DNA of 64,000 bases from Thalassolituus sp. UBA674 (GCA_002298335.1 DBNK01000007.1:1-64000), one strand, 5' to 3'; positions 33,239 through 43,077 are shown, counted from the stretch's first letter. Notes: generated by a model from the letters alone, not told the origin. Translations and numbers: made by a program.

Positions 33239-34508
33239 ATTTGTTTCTGCCCTCTTCCTCAGCCTCGGCATCGCAGGCCCGGTTCAGGCTGCCCCGCAGC
33301 TGGTGGATCAGGTCGTTGCCGTGGTCGATGACGACGTCATCATGGCCAGCGAACTGGACATGCGCATCCGTACTGTCGAGCTGCAGAACAGCGACATGCA
33401 GATCCCGGATGAAGCCACTCTGCGCTCACAGGTACTGGACCGCATGATCGAAGAGAGCATCCAGCTGCAGATGGCTCAGCGTGCCGGTATCCGCATCAGC
33501 GAATCGCAACTGAACGAAGCCATGCAGCGCATCGCCCAGCAGAATGGTATGACCCTGCCGGAGTTCCAGCAGGCGATGACCAGCGAAGGTGTGTCATTCG
33601 CGTATGCCCGCGAACAGATCCGTAATGAGATGCGCATCAGCCGGGTACAGCAGTATCAGGTGGGTGAGCGCATCCAGATTACCGATCAGGACGTCGACTA
33701 CTTTCTCGCCTCTGAAATCGGCCGTATTGCCTCCGCCGCCGAGTACCGTCTGCGTCACATCCTGATTGCCGTACCGGCTGCTGCCAGCCCGGAAGATTAC
33801 GCGGCCGCAGAACGGAAAGCCGATGCCCTGATTACTGACCTGCGTAACGGTGAAGACTTTGCCAGCGCCGCCGTTGCCCAGTCAGCCGGTGCCACGGCAC
33901 TGAAAGGCGGTGATATGGGCTGGCGTAAAGAAGGCCAGCTGCCGGGCATTTTTGCGGAACGGGTCAAAGACATGAACCCGGGCGATATTTCTGACCCGAT
34001 TTCCACTGCCAGCGGTTTCCACATCATCAAGCTGGAAGAAAAGCGCGGCGGCAGCACCCAGATTGTCGAACAGACCAAAGCCAGCCATATCCTTATCCGC
34101 ACCAACGAAGTCCGCGATGACCAGCAGGCCGAAGAACTGATCAACCAGCTTTATCAGCGGGCCAAAGCCGGTGAAGACTTTGCTGAACTGGCGCGTGAAT
34201 TCAGTGATGACCCTGGCAGCGGCTCCGCCGGTGGTGAACTCGGCTGGGTTTCACCGGGTGAGATGGTGCCGGAATTCGACAGCGTCATGGCAACCCAGAA
34301 AGTCGGCACCATCAGCGAACCGCTGAAGAGCCGTTTCGGCTGGCACATCATCAAGGTTGAAGACCGCCGTCAGGCCGACATGGGTGAAGAAATTCAGCGT
34401 AATCAGGTCCGTCAGATGCTCTTTGGCCGCCGTTTTGAAGAAGAGCTGCCCATCTGGCTGCGCAAGATCCGCTCTGAAGCCTACGTCGATATCAAGGACG
34501 GTGTGTGA
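33228..34508 (+). CDS. surA: periplasmic chaperone / peptidyl-prolyl isomerase SurA
   Basis: SurA carries unfolded outer-membrane proteins such as LptD across the periplasm. The 426-residue product has a signal peptide (to about 21, VQA), the SurA N-terminal domain and two parvulin domains (about 167-270 and 280-380; AEYRLRHILI and KASHILIRTN open them). The ATG at 33228 is chosen because it begins the signal; one eight codons upstream is possible. It overlaps lptD and pdxA at its two ends. Confidence 0.94.
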   Translation: MITKFVSALFLSLGIAGPVQAAPQLVDQVVAVVDDDVIMASELDMRIRTVELQNSDMQIPDEATLRSQVLDRMIEESIQLQMAQRAGIRISESQLNEAMQRIAQQNGMTLPEFQQAMTSEGVSFAYAREQIRNEMRISRVQQYQVGERIQITDQDVDYFLASEIGRIASAAEYRLRHILIAVPAAASPEDYAAAERKADALITDLRNGEDFASAAVAQSAGATALKGGDMGWRKEGQLPGIFAERVKDMNPGDISDPISTASGFHIIKLEEKRGGSTQIVEQTKASHILIRTNEVRDDQQAEELINQLYQRAKAGEDFAELAREFSDDPGSGSAGGELGWVSPGEMVPEFDSVMATQKVGTISEPLKSRFGWHIIKVEDRRQADMGEEIQRNQVRQMLFGRRFEEELPIWLRKIRSEAYVDIKDGV

Positions 34509-35506
34509 CCTCTGGCCAGCAGCCTCTGCGGCTGGCCATCACCACCGGTGAGCCCGCCGGAATCGGCCCCGAGATCTGCCTGCAGGCCATGGCAGGCGTT
34601 ACAGATATCCAGCTCATTCTGATCGGCGATGAAGACCTGTTGCGCGAGCGTGCACAGAGGCTCAACCTGCCGTCAGAATTGCCGCATTTTGACGCCGCGG
34701 CACCGGCACAACCCGGAGCCTTCCTGCGCCATGTACCACTGACCGCACCGGTCACTGCAGGGGTACTCAATGATGACAACAGTCTCTACGTACTGGAGAC
34801 CCTGAAGACCGCCGTACAGGGCAGCCTGGACGGCCTCTGGGACGGCATCGTCACCGCACCGGTACACAAGGGCATCATCAATGACGCCGGCATTCCGTTC
34901 AGTGGCCACACCGAATACTTCCGCGACTACTGTGGCTGCGATGAAGTGGTCATGATGCTGGCGACAACCGATCTGCGGGTTGCCCTGGTCACAACCCACC
35001 TGCCGCTGAAAGACGTAGCTGCAGCCTGCAGTGCTGAGCGCATACAGCGTGTTGTGCGCATCCTGCATCAGGACCTGCAGAGCAAATTCGGTATTCAGCA
35101 GCCGCGTATTCTGGTCGCCGGACTGAACCCGCACGCCGGTGAAGACGGCCATCTCGGACGTGAGGAGCTGGACGTGATCATTCCGGCCCTGGATGCCCTG
35201 CGCGCCGAAGGCCTGAACCTGACCGGGCCTTTACCCGCCGACACCCTGTTCACACCCAAGCATCTGCAGCAGGCCGATGCGGTACTGGCCATGTATCACG
35301 ATCAGGGCCTGCCGGTACTGAAATTTCATGGTTTCGGCCGCGCCGCTAACATTACTCTGGGCCTGCCGGTCATCCGTACCTCGGTTGATCATGGTACCGC
35401 ACTGGATCTTGCCGGTACTGGTCAGGCCGACCCCGGCAGCCTGTATACTGCCATCGAAGTGGCCGCGCAGATGGCCGCCCACATGACCCGGAACCAGACC
35501 GCATGA
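34505..35506 (+). CDS. pdxA: 4-hydroxythreonine-4-phosphate dehydrogenase
   Basis: PdxA oxidises 4-phosphohydroxy-L-threonine in the pyridoxal-5'-phosphate pathway. The 333-residue enzyme has ITTGEPAGIGPEI at the start, TAPVHKG, FSGHTEYFRD with a metal His, GLNPHAGEDGHLG and MYHDQGLPVLK. The GTG start overlaps the surA stop and its stop overlaps rsmA (ATGA), so the operon is read through with coupling. The order matches E. coli. Confidence 0.95.
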   Translation: MTSGQQPLRLAITTGEPAGIGPEICLQAMAGVTDIQLILIGDEDLLRERAQRLNLPSELPHFDAAAPAQPGAFLRHVPLTAPVTAGVLNDDNSLYVLETLKTAVQGSLDGLWDGIVTAPVHKGIINDAGIPFSGHTEYFRDYCGCDEVVMMLATTDLRVALVTTHLPLKDVAAACSAERIQRVVRILHQDLQSKFGIQQPRILVAGLNPHAGEDGHLGREELDVIIPALDALRAEGLNLTGPLPADTLFTPKHLQQADAVLAMYHDQGLPVLKFHGFGRAANITLGLPVIRTSVDHGTALDLAGTGQADPGSLYTAIEVAAQMAAHMTRNQTA

Positions 35507-36333
35507 GTGACCATATCCCCAAGGCCCAGACACACAAAGCGCGCAAGCGCTTCGGCCAGAACTTCCTGCACGATCAGTACGTGATCGGCCGCATCATCAG
35601 CAGCATTCATCCACAGCCGGATGACTGTCTGGTTGAAATCGGGCCGGGCATGGGCGCCCTCACCGGCCCGATTCTGGATGCCACAGGCAAGCTCCACGTC
35701 GTCGAGCTGGACCGCGACCTGATCCCGATTCTGCGTACTCAGTTTTTCAACTTCCCGGACTTTCATATCCACGAAGGCGATGCCCTGAAATTCGATTTCA
35801 GCACCATCCCGGCAGAAGGACAGCAGCTGCGCATTGTCGGTAACCTGCCGTACAACATTTCCACGCCGCTGATCTTTCACCTGCTGAGTCATCACTCTCT
35901 GGTGAAAGACATGCACTTCATGCTGCAGAAGGAAGTGGTTGAACGTCTGGCAGCCGAGCCAGGCTCCGGCGACTATGGCCGCCTGAGTATCATGGCGCAG
36001 TATTACTGCCGCGTGGAACCGCTGTTTGTGGTTGGCCCGGGCTCATTCAATCCGCCACCGAAAGTGGACTCCGCGATCGTCCGCCTGGTACCGCATCCGC
36101 AACTGCCCTATCCGGCAAAAGACCCGGCTGTCCTTGAGCGGGTCGTGCGTGAAGCCTTTCACATGCGCCGTAAAACCCTGCGTAACAACCTTAAGAAACT
36201 CATCGATCCCGGTATACTCGAAGAGATCGGCATTGATACCAGTCTGCGGCCGGAACGGCTGACACTGGCGGATTACGTCAGAATTGCAGACACCCTGACC
36301 GACATTGCAAAGGAGTCAGGCGATGAAACCTGA
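35503..36333 (+). CDS. rsmA: 16S rRNA dimethyladenosine transferase
   Basis: RsmA (KsgA) dimethylates two adjacent adenosines near the 3' end of 16S rRNA. The 276-residue protein has an RFGQNFLHD start, the AdoMet site VEIGPGMGALT (about 47-57), the catalytic NLPYNIS (about 112-118) and a C-terminal helical domain. It overlaps pdxA by 4 bases and apaG by 11 bases. Confidence 0.95.
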   Translation: MSDHIPKAQTHKARKRFGQNFLHDQYVIGRIISSIHPQPDDCLVEIGPGMGALTGPILDATGKLHVVELDRDLIPILRTQFFNFPDFHIHEGDALKFDFSTIPAEGQQLRIVGNLPYNISTPLIFHLLSHHSLVKDMHFMLQKEVVERLAAEPGSGDYGRLSIMAQYYCRVEPLFVVGPGSFNPPPKVDSAIVRLVPHPQLPYPAKDPAVLERVVREAFHMRRKTLRNNLKKLIDPGILEEIGIDTSLRPERLTLADYVRIADTLTDIAKESGDET

Positions 36334-36700
36334 AGACACCATCCGGGTCAGTGTTCAGACCGAATACCTCAGTGAGCAGTCCACTCCGGAAGACAACCGC
36401 TTTGTGTTTGCCTATCACATACGCATCACCAACAACGGCGCACAGGCTGCTACCCTGCGTTCACGCCACTGGTTTATTGCCGACGGCAATGCCGAAGTGC
36501 AGGAAATCAAAGGTGATGGCGTGGTCGGCGAACAGCCCACCATAGAGCCCGGCGAAACCTACCGTTATTCCTCCGGCTCTGTGCTCAGCACCCAGGTCGG
36601 CAGCATGCGCGGCTATTACGTGATGGAAGCGGATGACGGTACCCTGTTCCATGCCAGCATTCCGGTCTTCACCCTCGCCTACCCCAACGCCCTGAACTGA
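36323..36700 (+). CDS. apaG: ApaG, DUF525-domain protein
   Basis: ApaG is a small fibronectin-type fold protein of unresolved function that always accompanies apaH in this operon; it is sometimes called Co2+/Mg2+ efflux protein without direct proof. The 125-residue product has FAYHIRITNNG, LRSRHWFI, EIKGDGVVGEQPTIEPGE and GSMRGYYVME. An AAGGAG site lies 7 bases before the ATG at 36323; a longer frame from 36305 is less likely. Confidence 0.93.
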   Translation: MKPEDTIRVSVQTEYLSEQSTPEDNRFVFAYHIRITNNGAQAATLRSRHWFIADGNAEVQEIKGDGVVGEQPTIEPGETYRYSSGSVLSTQVGSMRGYYVMEADDGTLFHASIPVFTLAYPNALN

Positions 36701-36706
36701 GCGCCT

Positions 36707-37516
36707 GTGGCTACTTACGCAATCGGTGATCTGCAGGGCTGTTTCGGTGCTCTGCAGCGCCTGCTGCAAAGCCTGTCGTATGACCCTGCAGCAGATACGC
36801 TCTGGTTCGCCGGTGATCTGGTCAACCGCGGGCCGGAGTCTCTGCAGTGCCTGCGTTTTGTCCGCGAACTCGACAACAAAGCCGTGACCGTACTCGGCAA
36901 TCATGATCTGCACCTGCTGGCGGTGTACTTTACCGGCGCCGGTCAGAAGAAAAACGATACCCTCAGTGACATCCTGACTGCCCCCGACGCAGACGCCCTG
37001 ATGGGCTGGCTGCTGCAGCAACCTCTGGTGCATCTGGACAGCAACGCTCACTGGTGTATGAGCCATGCAGGCATCCCGCCCCAATGGAGTGCCACTCAGG
37101 CCCGTGAGCTGGCCAGCGAGGCCGAAGAGGCCATGAAGCGCGACCCGGAGACCTTCTTTCAGACCATGTACGGCAACCAGCCGGACGTGTGGCATGATGA
37201 CCTGACCGGCTCAGACCGGTTGCGTGTGATCGTCAATTACCTGACACGCATGCGTTTCATTGACCCTGAAGGCCACCTGAATCTGACCGCCAAAGAGGGC
37301 GTGGATACCGCTCCGCCGGGGTTTCAGCCCTGGTTCACAGTTCCGAAGCGGCGCTCATCCGGTACACAGCTGCTGTTCGGACACTGGGCCGCACTGGAAG
37401 GTCATACCGGTGTCGCGGATATCCATGCGCTGGACACCGGCTGCGTCTGGGGTGGCAGCCTGACAGCCCTGCGGCTGGAAGACAGACAACGCTTCAGCGT
37501 CCCGGCTGAGAACTGA
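36707..37516 (+). CDS. apaH: diadenosine tetraphosphatase
   Basis: ApaH splits Ap4A into two ADP and also removes Np4 caps from RNA. The 269 residues show the metallophosphoesterase motifs AIGDLQGCFG, FAGDLVNRGPESL and LGNHDLHLL, and later LLFGHWAALEG. The GTG at 36707 is six bases after the apaG stop. It is the last gene of the lptD operon. Confidence 0.94.
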   Translation: MATYAIGDLQGCFGALQRLLQSLSYDPAADTLWFAGDLVNRGPESLQCLRFVRELDNKAVTVLGNHDLHLLAVYFTGAGQKKNDTLSDILTAPDADALMGWLLQQPLVHLDSNAHWCMSHAGIPPQWSATQARELASEAEEAMKRDPETFFQTMYGNQPDVWHDDLTGSDRLRVIVNYLTRMRFIDPEGHLNLTAKEGVDTAPPGFQPWFTVPKRRSSGTQLLFGHWAALEGHTGVADIHALDTGCVWGGSLTALRLEDRQRFSVPAEN

Positions 37517-37600
37517 GTCACAGTCTGCTGTGGCGTTTAACCGTAGCCGACTCCGCCGGCAATCAGCCATACTGATACCTTTGATTTCCCGGAGACACCT

Positions 37601-37918
37601 ATGTCATTTCAACGAATCAGCTGTGCCAAAGCCAAGGACCTGTTCGACAACCCGGCACTGAAGGTTGCCGATATCCGCGACCCGAGCAGCTACGCTCAGG
37701 GTCACGTACGCGGGGCCGTGCGGGTCGACAACGATAATGTACAGGACTTTATGCAGTCGGCCCCGAAGGACGCGCCATTGCTGGTCTGCTGCTACCACGG
37801 CAACTCCAGCCAGGGCGCTGCGGGCTTCTTTGCCTCACAGGGCTACAGCGAGGTCTACAGCCTCGATGGTGGCTACGAAATGTGGAAAATGGCAGCACCG
37901 GAATTGTGCGAACGCTGA
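37601..37918 (+). CDS. glpE: thiosulfate sulfurtransferase GlpE
   Basis: GlpE is a single-domain rhodanese that transfers sulfane sulfur from thiosulfate to cyanide or thioredoxin. The 105-residue length is right. The DIRDPSSYAQGHVRGAVRV stretch and the active-site loop VCCYHGNSSQG carry the catalytic Cys. It lies 84 bases after apaH, and a hairpin (37932-37964) follows its stop. Confidence 0.92.
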   Translation: MSFQRISCAKAKDLFDNPALKVADIRDPSSYAQGHVRGAVRVDNDNVQDFMQSAPKDAPLLVCCYHGNSSQGAAGFFASQGYSEVYSLDGGYEMWKMAAPELCER

Positions 37919-38283
37919 GCAATACCTCAACAGACAGGTGTTTTGCAGTGAAAAACGCCTGTCTTTATGCCGTATGACAGTCTGTGACAATGCGGCAATT
38001 GTTTGCCTTCTGAGAACCAGGTCGCGTTGCCGCAATTAACCGGTAATCCTTGGGAACATCCCCCCCCGTACCCCCCTGTCACACCATAAAACCGGACTAA
38101 TTGCATATCCGGCACGTCTCATGCTTCTTTACATGTAAAACAGTCAAAGCTGTCATATTTATGTTGCAAGCCTGTGAAGGTAAGCCTAAATATGTAGAGA
38201 CTAAGGAGAAAATTTCAGACACCCAAGGCCACTATGTAACCAACATCACCACAATCCGGATATCAGCGACACGAGGTACCACC
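37919..38283 (+). other. 365-base region before prkA: hairpins, C tract and likely sigma-54 promoter
   Basis: A strong hairpin AGACAGG...CCTGTCT (37932-37964) follows glpE but has only a short T run. A second inverted repeat TGCGGCAA / TTGCCGCA spans 37991-38034. A run of eight C residues (38060-38067), then GTA, then six C, follows. The sigma-54 candidate is listed separately. No open frame here looks real. Confidence 0.5.
38108..38125 (+). promoter_or_regulatory. sigma-54 promoter candidate for prkA-yeaH-spoVR
   Basis: CCGGCACGTCTCATGCTT has GG at 38111-38112 and GC at 38123-38124, exactly ten bases apart, as in -24/-12 promoters (consensus TGGCAC-N5-TTGC). Transcription would start near 38136, giving a leader of about 148 bases. 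E. coli yeaGH is known to depend on sigma-54/NtrC as well as sigma-S, which supports this call. No enhancer site was identified. Confidence 0.6.
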
Positions 38284-40206
38284 ATGAGCGTATTTGACCG
38301 TTTCCAGGAACGTTATCGTCAGACTCAGGAAGAGGTTATGAGTCTGCAGGATTACCTGAACCTCTGTAAAGAAGACCCCACCGTCTACGCCACCGCAGCC
38401 GAGCGGATGCTGATGGCCATCGGCGAACCTGAGCTGATCGACACCTCGCGCGACCTGCGCCTCAGCCGGATTTTCACCAATAAAGTGATCAAACGTTACC
38501 CGGCATTTTCAGAATTTTATGGCATGGAAGAAGCGGTCGAAAATATCGTTTCCTATTTCCGTCATGCTGCTCAGGGTCTGGAAGAACGCAAACAGATTCT
38601 CTACCTGCTCGGACCGGTCGGTGGTGGTAAATCCTCCCTGGCAGAGCGCCTGAAACAACTCATCCAGAACATTCCGTTTTACGCCATCAAAGGCTCTCCG
38701 GTTTTTGAATCGCCACTGGGGCTGTTTGACCCGGACGAAGACGCTGCCATTCTGGAAGAAGATTACGGTATTCCGCGTCGTTACCTTGGCCGCATCATGT
38801 CACCCTGGGCGGTAAAACGCCTGCACGAATACGGCGGTGACATCAGTAAATTCGAAGTCGTTAAACTCTACCCGTCCATCCTGGATCAGGTCGGTGTTGC
38901 CAAAACCGAGCCGGGTGATGAAAACAACCAGGATATTTCTGCCCTGGTCGGTAAAGTCGACATCCGCAAGCTGGAAGATTTCTCTCAGGACGACCCGGAC
39001 GCCTATTCCTACTCCGGTGCTCTGTGCCGCGCCAACCAGGGCCTGATGGAGTTCGTGGAAATGTTCAAAGCGCCGATCAAGGTGCTGCACCCGCTGCTGA
39101 CCGCCACCCAGGAAGGTAATTACAACGGTACTGAAGGTACCGGTGCCCTGCCCTTTGGCGGGATCATTCTGGCGCACTCCAACGAATCGGAATGGCAGGC
39201 CTTCCGTAACAACAAGAACAACGAGGCCTTCCTTGACCGGGTCTATATCGTCAAAGTGCCTTATTGCCTGCGCGTGAATGAAGAAGTCAGTATTTACGAA
39301 AAGCTGCTCAGCAGCAGTTCTCTGTCAACGGCGCACTGCGCACCGGACACCCTGAAAATGCTCGCTAAATTCACCGTACTTTCACGTCTGAAAGTGCCGG
39401 AGAATTCCAGCGTTTACTCGAAAATGCGCGTCTACAACGGTGAGAATTTAAAAGACACCGACCCGAAAGCAAAATCCATTCAGGAATACCGTGATACGGC
39501 GGGTGTCGATGAAGGCATGACCGGTATTTCCACCCGTTTCGCCTTTAAAATTCTGTCAAAAGTTTTCAACTTTGATGCCACAGAAATTGCCGCCAACCCG
39601 GTACATCTGATGTACGTTCTGGAGCAGGCGATTGAACAGGAACAGTTCCCGGAAGAAACCGCCAACCGTTACCTGAATTATCTGAAAGAATATCTGGCCA
39701 CCGAATACGTTGAATTTATCGGGAAAGAAATTCAGACCGCCTATCTGGAATCCTACGCTGAGTATGGTCAGAACATTTTCGACCGCTATGTAACGTACGC
39801 CGATTTCTGGATTCAGGATCAGGAGTACCGTGATCCTGAAACCGGCGAAATGCTCGATCGCGCCTCCATTAACGAAGAGCTGGAGAAAATTGAGAAGTCC
39901 GCTGGCATCAGTAACCCGAAAGATTTCCGTAATGAAATCGTGAATTTCGTACTGCGTGCCCGGGCCAACAACAACGGTAACAATCCGAGCTGGCAGTCGT
40001 ACGAGAAAATGCGCTCTGTTATTGAGAAGAAAATGTTCTCGAATACAGAAGACCTGCTGCCGGTTATTTCCTTCTCGGCCAAGTCGTCCAACGATGACCA
40101 GAAAAAACACGACGATTTCGTCGCCCGGATGACCGAACGTGGCTATACCGAGAAGCAGGTTCGCCTGCTGTCAGAATGGTATCTGCGCGTGCGTAAATCC
40201 CAGTAA
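38284..40206 (+). CDS. prkA: PrkA serine protein kinase
   Basis: PrkA (YeaG) is an AAA-type protein kinase linked to adaptation to nitrogen starvation and stationary phase. The 640-residue product has the usual N-terminus (MSVFDRFQERYRQTQ), a Walker A GPVGGGKSS (about 111-119) and a C-terminal PrkA domain. The ATG at 38284 is preceded by GAGGTACC. It heads prkA-yeaH-spoVR, with a 39-base gap to yeaH. This three-gene set is widely conserved; its exact substrate is unknown. Confidence 0.94.
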   Translation: MSVFDRFQERYRQTQEEVMSLQDYLNLCKEDPTVYATAAERMLMAIGEPELIDTSRDLRLSRIFTNKVIKRYPAFSEFYGMEEAVENIVSYFRHAAQGLEERKQILYLLGPVGGGKSSLAERLKQLIQNIPFYAIKGSPVFESPLGLFDPDEDAAILEEDYGIPRRYLGRIMSPWAVKRLHEYGGDISKFEVVKLYPSILDQVGVAKTEPGDENNQDISALVGKVDIRKLEDFSQDDPDAYSYSGALCRANQGLMEFVEMFKAPIKVLHPLLTATQEGNYNGTEGTGALPFGGIILAHSNESEWQAFRNNKNNEAFLDRVYIVKVPYCLRVNEEVSIYEKLLSSSSLSTAHCAPDTLKMLAKFTVLSRLKVPENSSVYSKMRVYNGENLKDTDPKAKSIQEYRDTAGVDEGMTGISTRFAFKILSKVFNFDATEIAANPVHLMYVLEQAIEQEQFPEETANRYLNYLKEYLATEYVEFIGKEIQTAYLESYAEYGQNIFDRYVTYADFWIQDQEYRDPETGEMLDRASINEELEKIEKSAGISNPKDFRNEIVNFVLRARANNNGNNPSWQSYEKMRSVIEKKMFSNTEDLLPVISFSAKSSNDDQKKHDDFVARMTERGYTEKQVRLLSEWYLRVRKSQ

Positions 40207-40245
40207 CCGCTGATGTGCCCGGCTACGGGCACTAACGAGGTATCG

Positions 40246-41526
40246 ATGTCTTATATTATCGACCGGCGGCTGAACGGAAAGAATAAAAGCATGGTCAACC
40301 GGCAGCGTTTTCTGCGCCGCTACCGTGCCCACATCAAGGACGCTGTGTCCGACGCCGTCAATCGCCGCTCCATCACGGATATGGACCGTGGCGAACAGAT
40401 CAGTATTCCGACCCGTAATACCCATGAGCCTCACCTGACGCACGGCCCCGGTGGCCGTCAGCACAGAGTGTATCCCGGCAATAAAGAATTTCAGGCCGGG
40501 GATGAACTGGAAAAACCCAAACAGGGTGGTCAGGGCGGCGGCTCGGGTCAGGCCAGCAATCAGGGCGACGGCGAAGACGAATTTTCGTTTTACATCACCA
40601 GAGACGAATTCCTCAATTACCTGTTTGATGATCTGGCTCTGCCCAACATGGTGAAAAAGACCCTGGCGCAGAGCAAGAACTTCAAAACACGCCGGGCCGG
40701 ATTTGTCTCGGAAGGTACGCCGAATAATCTCTCCATTGTCCGCACTATGCGCAATGCCCACGCCCGGCGCATCGGCATGGGCGCCGGCAAGCGTAAGAAG
40801 CTGAAAGAACTGCGTGCCCTGCTGGAACAGGAGCAACAGGCTGCGGTGCCGGATCAGCTGAAAATCAATGAATACATGGCCGCCATCGAAGACCTCGAAC
40901 GGCGCCTGAAAACCCTGCCCTTTATTGATGATCTTGACCTGCGCTTCCGGAACCAGATCAAGGTACCGACGCCCACCAGCAAAGCGGTGATGTTCTGTCT
41001 GATGGATGTTTCCGGTTCCATGACTCAGGACATCAAGGATATCGCCAAACGCTTTTATATCCTGCTGTATCTGTTTCTGGAAAAGAATTACGAGCAGATA
41101 GAAATCGTCTTTATCCGCCATCACACCAGCGCTAAAGAAGTAACAGAAGAGGAGTTCTTCTATTCCCGTGAAACCGGCGGCACCATAGTCTCCAGCGCCC
41201 TCAAACTCATGCATCAGATCGTCGAAGAACGCTACAACCCGGACGAATGGAATATCTATGCTGCGCAGGCGTCCGATGGTGATAACTGGGACGATGACTC
41301 CCCGGTGTGCTCGCAGATATTAACCGAGCAACTGCTGCCCTTTGTGCAGTACTTTGCCTACATAGAAATTACCCCCAACCACCATCAGGCGCTGTGGGAA
41401 GCCTATACCGCCATTACGGCCAGCCATAACCGCAAGTTCGCCATGGCGCAGATCCGTGGCCCCGGCGATATCTACCCGGTCTTCCGCGAACTGTTCGCCA
41501 AAGACCGTTATCAGGAGGCCGTATGA
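40246..41526 (+). CDS. yeaH: UPF0229 protein YeaH
   Basis: YeaH is a partner of PrkA and SpoVR. The 426 residues open with the conserved MSYIIDRRLNGKNKS and contain a Gly/Gln-rich linker (about 82-105) and a von Willebrand-like domain with the metal motif LMDVSGSM (about 250). The ATG at 40246 has GAGG 5 bases upstream. It overlaps spoVR by 4 bases. Its function is not established beyond the stress association. Confidence 0.92.
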   Translation: MSYIIDRRLNGKNKSMVNRQRFLRRYRAHIKDAVSDAVNRRSITDMDRGEQISIPTRNTHEPHLTHGPGGRQHRVYPGNKEFQAGDELEKPKQGGQGGGSGQASNQGDGEDEFSFYITRDEFLNYLFDDLALPNMVKKTLAQSKNFKTRRAGFVSEGTPNNLSIVRTMRNAHARRIGMGAGKRKKLKELRALLEQEQQAAVPDQLKINEYMAAIEDLERRLKTLPFIDDLDLRFRNQIKVPTPTSKAVMFCLMDVSGSMTQDIKDIAKRFYILLYLFLEKNYEQIEIVFIRHHTSAKEVTEEEFFYSRETGGTIVSSALKLMHQIVEERYNPDEWNIYAAQASDGDNWDDDSPVCSQILTEQLLPFVQYFAYIEITPNHHQALWEAYTAITASHNRKFAMAQIRGPGDIYPVFRELFAKDRYQEAV

Positions 41527-43025
41527 GAGACTACATCTCCACCGATTCGGACTGGACCTTTGAATTACTGGAAACCTACGACCGGGAAATCGGCCGGGTG
41601 GCAAAGCTTTACGGGCTGGATACTTATCCGAACCAGATAGAAGTGATCAGTGCCGAACAGATGATGGATGCCTACTCCTCGGTCGGCATGCCGATCGGCT
41701 ACAACCACTGGTCTTACGGCAAACAGTTCCTTGCCACCCAGAAAAGTTACCAACGCGGCCAGATGGGCCTGGCGTACGAGATTGTGATCAACTCCAATCC
41801 CTGTATTGCCTATCTGATGGAAGAAAACACCATGCCCATGCAGGCACTGGTGATTGCCCATGCCTGTTATGGTCACAATTCTTTTTTCAAAAATAATTAT
41901 TTATTCCGCACCTGGACCGATGCCAGTTCGATTATTGATTATCTGGTGTTTGCCAAAAATTACGTGCGTAAATGCGAAAGCCGCTATGGTCAGGACGAAG
42001 TAGAACGTGTGCTGGATGCCTGCCATACGCTGCAGAATTACGGTGTCGACCGTTACCGACGCCCGAAGCCGATCTCGGCTGCAGAAGAGCGTCTGCGCCA
42101 GCAGGAACGCGAAAGTATCCGCCAGCAGCAACTGAATGATCTGTGGCGTACCCTGCCAACCCGTAAGAAGGATGCCAAGCAGGTCAAGCGCCGTCAGTTC
42201 CCTTCGGAACCGCAGGAAAACCTGCTCTATTTTATTGAAAAAAACGCGCCATTGCTGGAACCCTGGCAGCGCGAGATCATCCGGATCGTGCGTAAAATTT
42301 CCCAGTATTTTTACCCACAGCGCCAGACTCAGGTCATGAACGAAGGCTGGGCCACTTTCTGGCATTACACTCTGCTCAATCACCTGTACGACGAAGGCAA
42401 ACTCACCGACGGCTTTATGATGGAGTTTCTGACTTCGCACACCAATGTGGTGCACCAGCCGTCATTTGACTCGCCGTATTTCAGTGGTATTAACCCGTAC
42501 GCCCTCGGCTTCAATATGTTCCGCGATATCAAACGTATCTGCGAAGAACCAACCGATGAAGACCGCGAGTGGTTCCCGGATTTTGCCGGCAAAGACTGGC
42601 TGGAAACCCTGCATTTCGCCATGCGCGACTTCAAGGACGAAAGCTTTATCCAGCAGTTTCTGTCACCACGCCTGATCCGCGAATTTCATCTGTTCAGCAT
42701 CTACGACGATGAGAGTGAAGATCACTACAAGGTGGATGCCATTCACAATCAGGCGGGTTACCGCAAAGTGCGGGAAAATCTCGCGCGCATGTACGACCTG
42801 TCAGTGCGTGAACCGGATATCCAGATCACCAGGGTGGATGTTGAGGGTGACCGCTCCATGACACTGCGCCACACTCAGAGCGATGGCAAGCCGTTGTCGA
42901 CCGATACCTTTGAGGTACTCAAACATCTGCATTATCTGTGGGGGTTCGATGTGCATCTGGAAACCTGGAATCAGGACCAGATGGTCAAGCGCATGAGTTG
43001 CCCGTCGATTTCAGTGGAACTCTGA
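41523..43025 (+). CDS. SpoVR-family protein (YcgB)
   Basis: This 500-residue SpoVR homologue is soluble. It has IGYNHWSYGKQF, a conserved AHACYGHNSFF segment, and NEGWATFWHYTLLNHLYDEG, in the pattern of the family. SpoVR was named for a Bacillus cortex role, but its homologues in non-sporulating bacteria belong with PrkA and YeaH. It ends the operon, and a bidirectional terminator separates it from convergent flgT. Confidence 0.92.
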   Translation: MRDYISTDSDWTFELLETYDREIGRVAKLYGLDTYPNQIEVISAEQMMDAYSSVGMPIGYNHWSYGKQFLATQKSYQRGQMGLAYEIVINSNPCIAYLMEENTMPMQALVIAHACYGHNSFFKNNYLFRTWTDASSIIDYLVFAKNYVRKCESRYGQDEVERVLDACHTLQNYGVDRYRRPKPISAAEERLRQQERESIRQQQLNDLWRTLPTRKKDAKQVKRRQFPSEPQENLLYFIEKNAPLLEPWQREIIRIVRKISQYFYPQRQTQVMNEGWATFWHYTLLNHLYDEGKLTDGFMMEFLTSHTNVVHQPSFDSPYFSGINPYALGFNMFRDIKRICEEPTDEDREWFPDFAGKDWLETLHFAMRDFKDESFIQQFLSPRLIREFHLFSIYDDESEDHYKVDAIHNQAGYRKVRENLARMYDLSVREPDIQITRVDVEGDRSMTLRHTQSDGKPLSTDTFEVLKHLHYLWGFDVHLETWNQDQMVKRMSCPSISVEL

Positions 43026-43035
43026 TTTTCCTGAA

Positions 43036-43068
43036 TAAAAAACCCCGGTTTTCACCGGGGTCTTTTTT
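43036..43068. terminator. bidirectional rho-independent terminator
   Basis: AACCCCGGT / ACCGGGGT with A and T runs on either side lies between the convergent spoVR and flgT genes. Confidence 0.85.
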
Positions 43069-43077
43069 GTGCCAGTT

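Noticed and set aside
41523..43025. sporulation gene (SpoVR)
   Set aside because: The family is common in non-sporulating bacteria, always with PrkA and YeaH as here; no other sporulation gene is present.
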